Below are positions 1-9,839 of a stretch of DNA of 36,217 nt, one piece after another. The stretch is from Mycetohabitans sp. B8 (GTDB lineage: Bacteria; Pseudomonadota; Gammaproteobacteria; Burkholderiales; Burkholderiaceae). The position numbers were made by a program, and so were the translations under genes. The notes under the pieces were generated by a model. That model was not told where the DNA came from, did not search any database, and was given only the letters and a program-made list of their open reading frames with translations. The stretch spans positions 1 to 36,217 of the forward strand of contig NZ_JAHLKR010000021.1 in the NCBI RefSeq assembly GCF_021991875.1, given 5' to 3'. Positions within the stretch are counted from its first letter, which is position 1. Each line of letters opens with the position of its first letter.

Positions 1-994
<994 letters not shown>

Positions 995-1073
995 ATGAGC
1001 GCGGCCAACGGCGAGCCGTAGCAGCGCCGTGCGATATCGCAGCCCGTTGTCCGGCGTTCGTGCGGCGTGGCAG

Positions 1074-1838
1074 TCACTCGAATGGCGCGAAGTCCGGCTT
1101 GCGCTTTTGCAGGAACGCGCTCATCGCTTCGCGCGCCTGCGGTGAGCGCAGCATCCGGCCGAATTGTTCCGCCTCCTCGGCAATGCGTTGCGCGACCTGC
1201 GCCTGCGCGTCCTGCTTGAGCAACATCTTGGTCACGCGCAGCGACGACGCGGGCAGTGCCACGAGCTTCGCCGCCTGCGCTAGCGCAAATGGGTGCAATT
1301 GTGCAAGCGGCAGCACCCGGTTCACGATGCCGATCGCTTGAGCCTCATGCGCATCGAACGGCTCGCCGAGCAGCAGCTTCTGCGCGGCGTGCTGGTAGCC
1401 GGCCAACCGCGGTAGCAACAGGCTCGACGCTGCCTCGGGACACAGCCCAAGTTGCGTGAACGGCAGCGAGAAGCGCGCGTCGTCGGCCGCATAAACCAGG
1501 TCACAATGCAGCAGCAGCGTCGTGCCGATGCCGACCGCCGGGCCCGACACCGCGGCGATGATCGGCTTAGCCGCCGTGCTGATCTGCTGCAGGAACTGGA
1601 ACACGGGAGCATCCGGCCCGGAGGGTGGCCGCTGCATGAAGTCCTCTAGGTCATTGCCTGCGCAAAACACCCCGTCACGACCGCGAATCAGGATCGCGCG
1701 CACCGACGCATCGTCGCGAGCCTGCGCGAGCGCGTCGGCCATCGACTGGTACATCGCGGCAGTCATCGCATTTTTCTTGTCCGGCCGGTTTAACTGGAGG
1801 GTCAACACGCCGCACACGCGTTCCATTACGATATCCAT
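1074..1838 (-). CDS. Crotonase-family protein, probably delta3-delta2-enoyl-CoA isomerase
   Basis: A 254-residue crotonase-fold protein, last gene of the beta-oxidation operon. The start is the ATG at 1838, with GAGGAG about 10 bases upstream; a longer frame to 1898 adds sequence unlike the family. The oxyanion-hole region (CAGND, residues 59-63) and the GPAVGIG turn (99-105) are present. The Glu that hydratases carry in their PE-I-L-G motif is replaced (LPFTQLG, 125-131), while a Glu follows the next Pro (CPEAASS, Glu135). That arrangement is the one seen in eukaryotic ECI-type enoyl-CoA isomerases. I infer it moves the double bond of 3-enoyl-CoA to the 2-trans position, needed for unsaturated fatty acids; databases would probably label it simply enoyl-CoA hydratase. 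It is 159 bases from the thiolase, the widest gap in the operon. Confidence 0.88.
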   Translation of the reverse strand: MDIVMERVCGVLTLQLNRPDKKNAMTAAMYQSMADALAQARDDASVRAILIRGRDGVFCAGNDLEDFMQRPPSGPDAPVFQFLQQISTAAKPIIAAVSGPAVGIGTTLLLHCDLVYAADDARFSLPFTQLGLCPEAASSLLLPRLAGYQHAAQKLLLGEPFDAHEAQAIGIVNRVLPLAQLHPFALAQAAKLVALPASSLRVTKMLLKQDAQAQVAQRIAEEAEQFGRMLRSPQAREAMSAFLQKRKPDFAPFE

Positions 1839-1906
1839 CGTCCGGTGTCTCCTCGTTTGACCGATCGCATGCGGCACAGGGGTAGGGCGACCCAGCACGA
1901 ATCATC

Positions 1907-1955
1907 GCGCGAGCGGCGAATAAAAAACGGCTCGCGCAGCGCTGCCCACGAGTCG
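1907..1955 (-). terminator. Possible attenuator or weak terminator between thiolase and isomerase genes
   Basis: An 8-base perfect inverted repeat (1907-1914 with 1930-1937, GCGCGAGC/GCTCGCGC) has a run of six T on the minus strand in its loop. A competing GC-rich fold from 1931-1955 would place the same T-run directly after a stem. The two folds exclude each other, so partial termination between thiolase and isomerase is possible. This is structural reading by eye only. Confidence 0.3.
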
Positions 1956-1997
1956 GCGACGCGTCGCGCCAGGTATGCGTCCCGACGCATCGGCGCG

Positions 1998-3197
1998 TTA
2001 TACCCGTTCGAGGATGCCGGCGGCACCCATGCCGGTACCCACGCACATCGTCACCATGCCATACTTTTGCTTGCGCCGACGCAACCCGTGCACGAGCGTG
2101 GCGGCGCGAATCGCCCCCGTGGCGCCCAGCGGATGGCCCAACGCGATCGCGCCGCCCAGCGGGTTCACCTTGATCTGGTCAAGCCCCAGATCACCGATCA
2201 CCGCCAGCGCCTGCGCGGCAAACGCCTCGTTCAATTCGATCCAGTCGATGTCCTGCAACGCCAGGCCGGCGGCCTTCAATGCGGCCGGAATGGCTTCCTT
2301 CGGGCCGATGCCCATGATCTCCGGCGGCACACCACGCACCGCAAAGCTCACGAAGCGCGCCAACGGTGTAAGGTTGAACTGCTTAAGGATTTTCTCCGAC
2401 ACCACGATCAGCGCCCCGGCGCCATCCGAGGTCTGCGAGCTGTTGCCAGCCGTCACCGTGCCCTTGTTCGCGAACACGGTCTTGAGTTTGCCCAGCCCTT
2501 CCAGCGTCGTGTCGGCACGGGGCCCTTCGTCCAGCGCGATCTCCCGCGAGTTCACGACGATCTGGCCGCTCGCCAGATCCGGCACGCGCTCCGTCACCGT
2601 GTACGGCGCGATCTCGTCGGCGAATTCACCCGCCTGCTGAGCGGCCAACGCCTTGTGGTGCGAACGCAGCGAGAACTCGTCCTGCGCCTCGCGCGACACG
2701 TTCCAGCGCTGCGCCACGCGCTCGGCGGTCAGCCCCATCCCATAGGCAATGCCGATATGCTCGTCGGCATCGAAGATATGCGGCGACAACGAAGGCTTGT
2801 TGCCCATCATCGGCACCATGCTCATCGACTCGCAGCCGCCGGCGAGCATCACATCCGCTTCGCCGACACGGATGCGGTCGGCCGCCATCGCCAGCGCGGT
2901 CACGCCGGACGCACAAAAGCGGTTCACCGTGACACCGCCAACACTGGGCGGCAGGCCAGCCAGCAGCGCGCCAATACGCGCGACGTTTAGGCCCTGCTCC
3001 GCCTCCGGGATCGCACAGCCGACGATGGCATCCTCGATCAGCTTCGTATCGAGCGCCGGCACCTGCGCGAGGGCCGAGCGGATCGCGTGAGTCAGCAACT
3101 CGTCAGGGCGCGTATTGCGGAAAGCACCGCGCGGCGCTTTGCCGATCGGCGTGCGGCTGGCCGCGACGATATAGGCATCTTGCACTTGTTTGCTCAT
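1998..3197 (-). CDS. fadA: Acetyl-CoA C-acyltransferase (3-ketoacyl-CoA thiolase)
   Basis: A 399-residue thiolase, the normal family length, that cleaves 3-ketoacyl-CoA with CoA to acetyl-CoA and a shortened acyl-CoA. The acyl-accepting cysteine is Cys95 in NRFCASG, the general-base region is NEAFAAQ, His355 sits in ALGHPLGATG, and the second catalytic cysteine is Cys385 in CVGTGMG. The ATG at 3197 has AAGGAG upstream. It follows the hydroxyacyl-CoA dehydrogenase gene by 28 bases, the dehydrogenase/hydratase-then-thiolase order of the Bacillus fadNAE operon. The biosynthetic (acetoacetyl-CoA) direction cannot be excluded from sequence, but the neighbours argue for fatty-acid degradation. Confidence 0.94.
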   Translation of the reverse strand: MSKQVQDAYIVAASRTPIGKAPRGAFRNTRPDELLTHAIRSALAQVPALDTKLIEDAIVGCAIPEAEQGLNVARIGALLAGLPPSVGGVTVNRFCASGVTALAMAADRIRVGEADVMLAGGCESMSMVPMMGNKPSLSPHIFDADEHIGIAYGMGLTAERVAQRWNVSREAQDEFSLRSHHKALAAQQAGEFADEIAPYTVTERVPDLASGQIVVNSREIALDEGPRADTTLEGLGKLKTVFANKGTVTAGNSSQTSDGAGALIVVSEKILKQFNLTPLARFVSFAVRGVPPEIMGIGPKEAIPAALKAAGLALQDIDWIELNEAFAAQALAVIGDLGLDQIKVNPLGGAIALGHPLGATGAIRAATLVHGLRRRKQKYGMVTMCVGTGMGAAGILERV

Positions 3198-3225
3198 CTT
3201 CAGACTCCTTGTCGGGCCGCGTTAG

Positions 3226-5658
3226 TTACCGCACCGGCTTGCCGGTCTGCAGCATGCCCATGATCCGTTCCTGCGTCTTCTGCGTACCGAGCAGCGCAAC
3301 GAATGCGCGGCGCTCGAGCGCGAGCAACCACGCCTCGTCAACGGTACTGCCCGCTTCGACGTCTCCCCCACAGATCGTCTCGGCGATGCGGCAGGCGATC
3401 AGAAAATCGTGTTCGCTGATAAAACGCCCGTCGCGCATGTTGACCAGCGACGCCTTGATGGTTGAAATGGCCGAACGTCCCGCCACTGGGATCGCGTTGG
3501 CCGGCAACGGCGGGCGATAGCCGGCCGCCGCTAGCACGCGCGCTTCGTTCTTTGCGGTGTCGAGCAATTCGTGCACATTAAAGACAATTGTGTCTGACGG
3601 CTTCAAATAACCGAGCGCGCGCGCGTCGTGCGCGGACGATGACACCTTCGCCATCGCTGCCGCCTCAAAAGGCTTTTGCAGAAACTGCAGCAGATTGCCC
3701 ATCGCGCCCGCGTCGGCCGCAGCCTGAGCCGCGCGCAACGCCGCCTCCTTGAGCCCGCCGCCGGCCGGCACCAGCCCCACGCCGACCTCGACCAGCCCGA
3801 TATAGGTCTCCACGTGGGCGACGCGCTTGGCGCTATGCAACAGTAGTTCACAGCCGCCCCCCAGCGCAATGCCCGACGCGGCCGATACCACCGGCACATT
3901 CGCGTACTTCACGCGCAGCATGCCCTGCTGGAATTTCTGCACGAATGGCTCGATGCCCTTGGCGCCGCCCATCATGAACGCGGGCATCGCTTCCTCAAGA
4001 TTCGCGCCAGCGGAGAATGGGCCGCCCGGCGCGCCGAGCTTGAGCGACGTCGGCTGCCAGATCACCAGTGCCTTATATTGCTGTTCAGCAACATCGATTG
4101 CCTGCGTGATGCCATCGATCACGCTCGGCCCGATCGTATTCATCTTCGACTTGAACGACAGGATCAGCACATCGTCCTCGCCGGCCCGCTCGTCGACCCA
4201 TGCGCGCACCGCATCGGTTTCGAACACCGTCTTGCCATACGTGCGCGGATCGTTGCTGGCCTCGCCAAGCAGCGGCGCACGGAACACCTGCTTGCGGTAG
4301 ACCGGCAGCGTGCTGCGTGGCACAAACACACGCCGCGCCGGCGACCACGAGCCCTGTGCGGTATGCACGCCGCCCTGCTCTGCGACAGGGCCCTCCAGCA
4401 CCCATGCCGGCAGCGCTACGTCGGCCAATGCCTTGCCGGCGCGGATGTCGTCCTGGACCCATTGCGCAATCTGCCTCCAGCCGGCGGCCTGCCACCCTTC
4501 AAACGGCCCCTCGCTCCAACCGAAGCCCCAGCGGATCGCCAGGTCGACGTCGCGCGCGTTATCGGCAATCGATTCGAGATGCACGGCAATGTAATGGTAC
4601 ACATCACGAAAAATCGACCATAGGAATTGCGCCTGCGGATGCGTGGACTCGCGCAACAGCTTTAGCCGCTCGGCGGGCGCACGCTTCAGGATGCGGGCGA
4701 CTAGCTCATCGGCCTTGGCGCCACTGTCCACGTACTCGCCGGTCTTCGCGTCCAGCACCTTGATGGCCTTGCCTTCCTTCTTATAGAACCCCGCGCCGCT
4801 CTTTTGTCCGAGCGCTCCGTTGTCCACCAGCGCGGCGAGCACCGGCGGCATTTGGTAGACCGAGAAGAACGGATCACTGGCCAAGTTGTCCTGCATCGTC
4901 TTAATGACGTGCGTCATCGTATCCAGGCCGACCACGTCGGCGGTACGGAACGTGGCCGACTTTGCGCGGCCCAACCGTGAGCCGGTCAGGTCGTCGACCT
5001 CGTCAAAACGCAGTCCGAACTTGGCTGCCTCGGTGATCACCGCGAGAATCGAGAAGATGCCGACGCGGTTCGCAATGAAGTTCGGTGTGTCTTTGGCGCG
5101 CACCACGCCCTTGCCGACCACGCTGGTGAGCACGGTCTCGAGTTGATCGAGTATCTCCGGGCGCGTATGCTCGGTCGGAATCAGCTCGACCAGATGCATG
5201 TACCGCGGTGGATTGAAAAAGTGCACGCCGCAAAAGCGCGCTTTCAGGTCATCGGAGAAGCCTTCCGAGAGCTGGGTAATCGACAGCCCCGACGTATTGG
5301 TCGCGAAGATTGCCTTCTCGCCGATATACGGCGACACCTTCTTGTACAGATCGTGCTTCCAGTCCATGCGCTCGGCGATCGCCTCGATCACCAGGTCGCA
5401 CTCGCGCAGCTTGTCCAGGTCGTCCTCGTAGTTGGCGGCGACGATATGCGCGGCATCGTCCTTCACGCCAAGCGGCGCCGGCGACAGCTTTTTCAGGTGC
5501 TCGATCGCGTTGAGCGCGATGCCGTTCTTGGCCCCCTCTTTCGCGGGCAGGTCGAACAGCAGCACCGGCACCTTCGCGTTGATCAGGTGCGCCGCGATCT
5601 GCGCGCCCATCACGCCGGCACCCAGCACCGCCACCTTGCGAATGATCAGATTGCTCAC
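3226..5658 (-). CDS. 3-hydroxyacyl-CoA dehydrogenase / enoyl-CoA hydratase fusion (FadN-like)
   Basis: An 810-residue bifunctional beta-oxidation enzyme. The start is GTG 5658 (MSNLIIRK), with GGAGA five bases upstream; the TTG at 5670 overlaps that ribosome binding site and is rejected. The N-terminal half is an NAD-binding hydroxyacyl-CoA dehydrogenase: GAGVMG at about residues 13-18, FNPPRYM near 150, NFIANRVG near 200, and a second C-terminal dehydrogenase domain around 330-420. The C-terminal half is a crotonase domain with SAGANLEEA near 545, IALGGGCELLLHS near 595-607, and a hydratase-type Glu in VEVGVGLVPAGGG near 625. The dehydrogenase-then-hydratase order is that of Bacillus FadN, the reverse of E. 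coli FadB, and no separate isomerase domain is evident. The crotonase encoded downstream may supply that step. Confidence 0.93.
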   Translation of the reverse strand: MSNLIIRKVAVLGAGVMGAQIAAHLINAKVPVLLFDLPAKEGAKNGIALNAIEHLKKLSPAPLGVKDDAAHIVAANYEDDLDKLRECDLVIEAIAERMDWKHDLYKKVSPYIGEKAIFATNTSGLSITQLSEGFSDDLKARFCGVHFFNPPRYMHLVELIPTEHTRPEILDQLETVLTSVVGKGVVRAKDTPNFIANRVGIFSILAVITEAAKFGLRFDEVDDLTGSRLGRAKSATFRTADVVGLDTMTHVIKTMQDNLASDPFFSVYQMPPVLAALVDNGALGQKSGAGFYKKEGKAIKVLDAKTGEYVDSGAKADELVARILKRAPAERLKLLRESTHPQAQFLWSIFRDVYHYIAVHLESIADNARDVDLAIRWGFGWSEGPFEGWQAAGWRQIAQWVQDDIRAGKALADVALPAWVLEGPVAEQGGVHTAQGSWSPARRVFVPRSTLPVYRKQVFRAPLLGEASNDPRTYGKTVFETDAVRAWVDERAGEDDVLILSFKSKMNTIGPSVIDGITQAIDVAEQQYKALVIWQPTSLKLGAPGGPFSAGANLEEAMPAFMMGGAKGIEPFVQKFQQGMLRVKYANVPVVSAASGIALGGGCELLLHSAKRVAHVETYIGLVEVGVGLVPAGGGLKEAALRAAQAAADAGAMGNLLQFLQKPFEAAAMAKVSSSAHDARALGYLKPSDTIVFNVHELLDTAKNEARVLAAAGYRPPLPANAIPVAGRSAISTIKASLVNMRDGRFISEHDFLIACRIAETICGGDVEAGSTVDEAWLLALERRAFVALLGTQKTQERIMGMLQTGKPVR

Positions 5659-5690
5659 GTGTCTCTCCAATTAGAGCCTGCTCACATCCG

Positions 5691-7478
5691 TTAAAACAGC
5701 GCTTCGTCGATGTCGGTCAGCGGCTTGGCGCCCGCACGCGCGGCGCGGATCGTGAAGGCCGTCTCGGGCAACAGCTTCGCGAAGTAGAACCGTGCGGTCG
5801 CGAGCTTGGACCGATAAAACGGGTCGCCGCTGCCCTGCTTGTCCAACGCCAGACTGGCCATGCGCGCCCAGAAGTATGAGAACACCCAATGCCCGACCGT
5901 GCGCAGGTAGGGGACCGCTGCGGCGCCGACCTCGTCCGGGTTCTGCATCGCCTTCATGCCGATTTCCATTGTCAGCTTCTGTACCTTCTCGCCGATGTCC
6001 GCCAGCGGATTGACGAACTCCTGCATAGCGGGGTTGATGCCCTCGGCCTCGACAAACTCCTGCACGAGCTTGCCAAACTTCTTCAGCTTCGTGCCCATGT
6101 CGCCGAGCACCTTGCGCCCCAGCAGGTCCAGCGCCTGAATCGTGTTGGTGCCTTCGTAGATCATGTTGATGCGCGCATCGCGCACATATTGCTCGATGCC
6201 CCACTCAGCGATATAACCATGGCCGCCCAACACCTGCATGGCGTTGTTGGTCGCCTCGAACGCGTTGTCGGTTAGGAACGCCTTGATGACCGGCGTGAGC
6301 AACGCAACCAGGTCAGCCGCGTCCCGGCGCACCGCCTCGTCTTCGTGCGACAACTCCTTGTCGATCTGCAGGGCCGCCCAGTACGTGAACGCACGACCCG
6401 CCTCGACGTAGGCTTTCTGCGTCAACAACATGCGTCGCACATCCGGGTGCACGATAATCGGGTCGGCTGCTTTGTCCGGCGCCTTGGGGCCGCTGAGCGA
6501 GCGCATCTGCAGCCGCTGCCTCGCATAGGCGAGCGAGTTCTGGTACGCGACCTCGGTCAGCCCCAGACCTTGCATGCCCACGCCGAGCCGCGCCGCATTC
6601 ATCATCACGAACATCGCATTCAAGCCTTTGTTCGGCTCGCCGACCAGCCAGCCCTGGGCGCCATCCAGGTTGATCACGCAGGTCGCATTGCCATGGATGC
6701 CCATCTTATGCTCGATCGAGCCACACTGGACGCCGTTGCGCTGTCCAGGCTCGCCGTTGTCGTCCGGGATGAACTTGGGCACGATGAACAATGAAATGCC
6801 CTTGGTCCCCGCCGGCGCGTCCGGCAACCGCGCGAGTACCAGGTGGACGATGTTGTCGGCGAGGTTGTGCTCGCCACTCGAAATGAAAATCTTCGTGCCG
6901 GTGATCGAGTACGAACCGTCGCCGTTAGGCTCGGCTCGCGTGCGCAGGATCCCGAGGTCAGTACCGCAATGCGGCTCGGTCAGGCACATCGTGCCGGTCC
7001 ACTGACCGGATACCAGCTTTGGTAGGTACCGCTGCTGAAGCTCGGGCGTGCCGTGCGCGTGCAGGCATTCATACGCGCCGTGCGACAAGCCAGGATACAT
7101 GGTCCATGCCTGGTTCGCCGAATTGAGCATCTCGTACAGCGCGTTGTTCACGAACGCGGGCAAGCCCTGACCACCATAGGCCGGATCGCAGCCCAGCGCC
7201 GGCCAGCCGGCCTCGACATACTGCTGGTACGCTTGCTTGAAGCCCTCGGGCGTGGTCACCACGCCATCGCCGACGTACGTGCAACCCTGCTGGTCGCCAA
7301 CCTGGTTCAACGGAAACAGGACCTCGGAGCAGAACTTACCTGCCTCTTGCAGCACCGCGTTGATCGTATCGGCATCCAGGTCCGCGTGCTTTGGCAGTTG
7401 CTTCAGTTCGGCTTCGACGTTCAGCAATTCATGCAAGACAAATTGCATGTCGCGCAACGGTGCAGCGTACTGTCCCAT
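5691..7478 (-). CDS. Acyl-CoA dehydrogenase with extended C-terminal domain
   Basis: A 595-residue FAD-dependent acyl-CoA dehydrogenase that makes the first double bond of beta-oxidation and passes electrons to ETF. Domains: N-terminal helical (about 1-155); middle beta domain with MCLTEPHCGTDLG (164-176); C-terminal helical domain with VLGGHGYIAEWGIEQ; catalytic-base Glu442 in MIYEGTNTIQ; then an extra helical C-terminal domain (about 465-595). This long form includes the DmdC-type and long-chain enzymes, so methylmercaptopropionyl-CoA dehydrogenase is possible, but the setting favours fatty acids. The ATG at 7478 has GGAGAGAG upstream. It follows the TetR gene by 54 bases and precedes the fusion enzyme by 32, consistent with one transcript. 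Confidence 0.93.
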   Translation of the reverse strand: MGQYAAPLRDMQFVLHELLNVEAELKQLPKHADLDADTINAVLQEAGKFCSEVLFPLNQVGDQQGCTYVGDGVVTTPEGFKQAYQQYVEAGWPALGCDPAYGGQGLPAFVNNALYEMLNSANQAWTMYPGLSHGAYECLHAHGTPELQQRYLPKLVSGQWTGTMCLTEPHCGTDLGILRTRAEPNGDGSYSITGTKIFISSGEHNLADNIVHLVLARLPDAPAGTKGISLFIVPKFIPDDNGEPGQRNGVQCGSIEHKMGIHGNATCVINLDGAQGWLVGEPNKGLNAMFVMMNAARLGVGMQGLGLTEVAYQNSLAYARQRLQMRSLSGPKAPDKAADPIIVHPDVRRMLLTQKAYVEAGRAFTYWAALQIDKELSHEDEAVRRDAADLVALLTPVIKAFLTDNAFEATNNAMQVLGGHGYIAEWGIEQYVRDARINMIYEGTNTIQALDLLGRKVLGDMGTKLKKFGKLVQEFVEAEGINPAMQEFVNPLADIGEKVQKLTMEIGMKAMQNPDEVGAAAVPYLRTVGHWVFSYFWARMASLALDKQGSGDPFYRSKLATARFYFAKLLPETAFTIRAARAGAKPLTDIDEALF

Positions 7479-7532
7479 GACTCTCTCCGTTTTGGCTAAG
7501 GCGCCGGCGATGCACGGGGTGATCCGCCCGCG

Positions 7533-8141
7533 TCAGCGACCAGCGTCGCTTTGATACGACACAAAAACCTTGTCGAGCACGCGCCACGCAACCTCGACCG
7601 CATCCGGCAAGCGCAGGAAACGCGTATCGTGGTGCAGCCCGAGCGTCACGCTGTACAACTCGAACAGCATCAGCCGCGGGTCGGTGTCCGCACGCAGGTG
7701 CCCTTCATTCTTGGCTTGCGAGATGGCGCGAATCAGCGCGGCGCGCCAAGTATTGACGCTGCGCGCGAGTTCCTCGCGCACGGCCCCGGCGGCTCGGTCA
7801 TCGTACTCGACGGCGCCACTGATGTAGATGCAACCCGTGGTGACCTCCTGAATCCGCTTTTCCATCCATCGACCGACCAGCGCCTTGAGGCGAGGCAACC
7901 CACGCGGCTCCCGGATCGCCGGGAAGAACACTTCCTGTTCAAAGCGCTGGTGATATTCCCGGATCACCTCAACTTGCAAATCCTCGCGCGAACCGAAATG
8001 CGCAAACACCCCGCTTTTGCTCATCTGCATGCGCTCGGCCAGCAAACCGATCGTCAACCCCTCGAGCCCGTCCCGGCTCGCCAGATCCAATGCCGCATCT
8101 AGGATCGCCGCACGGGTTTGTTCGCCTTTTCGCATCGCCAT
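7533..8141 (-). CDS. TetR-family transcriptional regulator, likely repressor of the beta-oxidation operon
   Basis: A 202-residue TetR-type repressor. The N-terminal DNA-binding domain has the usual layout (TRAAILDAALDLASRDGLEGLTI), with the recognition helix around residues 38-48 (MSKSGVFAHFGSREDL). The C-terminal ligand domain is unassigned. It is the first gene of the apparent operon, so it probably controls itself and the enzymes downstream, with an acyl-CoA or fatty acid as a plausible inducer (inference). The ATG at 8141 is followed by a second ATG at 8135; neither has a strong ribosome binding site. A candidate promoter and inverted repeat lie just upstream (8150-8217). Confidence 0.9.
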   Translation of the reverse strand: MAMRKGEQTRAAILDAALDLASRDGLEGLTIGLLAERMQMSKSGVFAHFGSREDLQVEVIREYHQRFEQEVFFPAIREPRGLPRLKALVGRWMEKRIQEVTTGCIYISGAVEYDDRAAGAVREELARSVNTWRAALIRAISQAKNEGHLRADTDPRLMLFELYSVTLGLHHDTRFLRLPDAVEVAWRVLDKVFVSYQSDAGR

Positions 8142-8149
8142 TTTTTTAC

Positions 8150-8183
8150 CGTCCGTTCATTGCACCGCAAAATAGAACGGCCG
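8150..8183. promoter_or_regulatory. Candidate TetR operator (imperfect inverted repeat)
   Basis: CGTCCGTTC (8150-8158) and GAACGGCCG (8175-8183) form an inverted repeat matching at eight of nine positions with a 16-base spacer. It lies between the predicted promoter start point and the TetR start codon, the right place for autorepression. No published operator is matched. Confidence 0.35.
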
Positions 8184-8187
8184 TACT

Positions 8188-8217
8188 ATTATTGTGGGCG
8201 GCCGCCTGCGGAAACAA
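8188..8217 (-). promoter_or_regulatory. Candidate sigma-70 promoter for the TetR/beta-oxidation operon
   Basis: On the minus strand TTGTTT (8217-8212) is separated by 18 bases from AATAAT (8193-8188), which matches TATAAT at five of six positions. Transcription would start near 8181. The -35 match is weak, so this rests mainly on the -10 and on position ahead of the operon. Confidence 0.35.
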
Positions 8218-8491
8218 GCTATTTATTAGAAACGAGTGTCTAACAAGCACGACCGTGCTGTACAGCGCGATGACCCCTTATCCGGTGCCTGTGCTCCGCT
8301 GCGCGCGGCGGGGCGCTGCGTGGCGGCGCACCGTCGAACCCGTGAGTGCGCCATTTCAAGTGATTTTGCGCACCGGATCAAGAACGGCCAGGCTTGCGAT
8401 GCGATAACGACAGACCCTGCGTGTATACGGCCACGCCGCCGGCTCAACCGTTCAGCATCGATCGATGCTGGCCTTTATTGGGATTGCATTG
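8218..8491. other. Intergenic stretch with no supported gene
   Basis: Between the TetR promoter region and the end of the cardiolipin synthase gene. Short frames on both strands (for example 8226-8447 -, 8236-8514 +) have arginine/alanine-rich translations typical of GC-rich noncoding DNA and no good ribosome binding sites. I see no terminator, tRNA or repeat. Confidence 0.5.
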
Positions 8492-9823
8492 TCAATCGTA
8501 ACCGCCGATGGTGAGCAGCTTCATTGCGAGCCAATAGCCGTTATACGCGATCCAGTTCGCCAGCCGCACCAGCCACGGCCGCGATGCGTAACGCTGCGGA
8601 TCGATGGAGTGCGATTGCTCCATGGCTTCGAGGATTGCCGCGCGCATGCCGGCCACCTCGGGATGTCGGAACAACACTAGGTTTGCTTCATGGTTGAGCA
8701 CCAACGACAGCGCATCGAGGTTGGATGAGCCGATCGTGCCCCAAACGCCATCAATCACCGCGACCTTGCCATGCAGCATCGTACGGTCATATTCGGCAAT
8801 CCGGATACCGACGCGCAGCAACGACTGATAGAGAAACGGCACCGCGTAGTCCAGCGCGACAAATTCGTTGCGTCCAATCACGAGTGACACCCGCACGCCA
8901 CGGCGTGCTGCGCGGACTAATTCACGACGCATCCGGCGTCCGGGCACGAAGTATGGGTTCGCCACCAGGATCTCGTCACGCGCCTGTCGAATCGCCAGAC
9001 GATAGGCGCGCTCGATCGCGCGCCGATTATTGACGTTATCGCGTGCGACGAACGCGACCTGCGGTACGTCCGTCGGCGTGTCGAGCGCCCCGAGCATGCG
9101 GCGGCGCGCCCGAGCGGTACGCGACGTGGCATCGCCGGATGGGCCGCGGCCGACAGCGGCTGAGCGGCGAGCCACCGCGGCATCGGTTGCTGGAATGGCG
9201 CCCAACCCGTGCGCCGCACACTCGTGCGGCACCGCCGGCGGCGGTGGAATCCGGGCTTGGCGGATACGTCGCCATTGCAGATCGAACGCCTCGACCAGAT
9301 CCACGACGGCGGGACCGATCACCTCGGCCGAATAGTCCCATCGGGCAAATGGCAACGGACGGCCCGCCTCCAGCCGGTCGTCCACAACATTGTGTCCGCC
9401 GCAGAAACCATAGCGTCGATCAACGGCAGCCAGTTTGCGATGGGTGCGGGAAAATCCGAAGCGGACACTGAAGACGCCCGGATTGTAGATGCGGTGCTCG
9501 ATGCCGGCATCGCGCCATGCACGTAGCAATTCACTGCGCGGGGTGCCGATGCCGTCAGTGATCACCCGCACGCGCACACCCCTCGCGGCGGCACGCGCCA
9601 GCGCCGCGCTAACGCGCGCGCCACATGGATCGTCGCGGAAAATATACGTCTCAAGCGCGACCTCGTGTTCGGCCGCGTCAATCCGCTCGATTAACGCATC
9701 GAACAGCGCGGTGCCCGATCCAAAGATCCGCACGTCATTGCCGGCGGTCAAGCGCAACCGAGGCTTACGATGACCGCCCAACATCGTCTGTCGAAGCTGA
9801 ACCAGACGCCCGATGGTGGCCAC
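8492..9823 (-). CDS. clsB: Cardiolipin synthase ClsB-like, phospholipase D superfamily
   Basis: Makes cardiolipin (or phosphatidylglycerol) at the inner membrane by phosphatidyl transfer. Two HKD motifs are intact: HRKLAAVDRRYGFCGGHN in the first half and HGKVAVIDGVWGTIGSSNLD in the second. The opening, a short lead followed by FGSGTALFDALIERIDAAE and ETYIFRDD, resembles ClsB (YbhO) rather than the membrane-anchored ClsA. The frame is open to 9973, but that part overlaps nudB and looks random. I chose GTG 9823 (443 residues), with GGAG ten bases upstream; ATG 9784 (430 residues) is the alternative. An Ala/Arg-rich, poorly ordered insert of about 60 residues (starting PPPPAVPHE) separates the two catalytic halves. 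It is the last gene of the fmdB-DUF502-aspS-nudB-clsB run. Confidence 0.87.
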   Translation of the reverse strand: MATIGRLVQLRQTMLGGHRKPRLRLTAGNDVRIFGSGTALFDALIERIDAAEHEVALETYIFRDDPCGARVSAALARAAARGVRVRVITDGIGTPRSELLRAWRDAGIEHRIYNPGVFSVRFGFSRTHRKLAAVDRRYGFCGGHNVVDDRLEAGRPLPFARWDYSAEVIGPAVVDLVEAFDLQWRRIRQARIPPPPAVPHECAAHGLGAIPATDAAVARRSAAVGRGPSGDATSRTARARRRMLGALDTPTDVPQVAFVARDNVNNRRAIERAYRLAIRQARDEILVANPYFVPGRRMRRELVRAARRGVRVSLVIGRNEFVALDYAVPFLYQSLLRVGIRIAEYDRTMLHGKVAVIDGVWGTIGSSNLDALSLVLNHEANLVLFRHPEVAGMRAAILEAMEQSHSIDPQRYASRPWLVRLANWIAYNGYWLAMKLLTIGGYD

Positions 9824-9839
9824 CGTTGCCGCGCTCCGC

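Noticed and set aside
1845-2990. 381-codon open frame on the + strand
   Set aside because: It lies antisense to the thiolase, is His/Arg/Gln-rich as expected of a shadow in GC-rich DNA, and matches no family.
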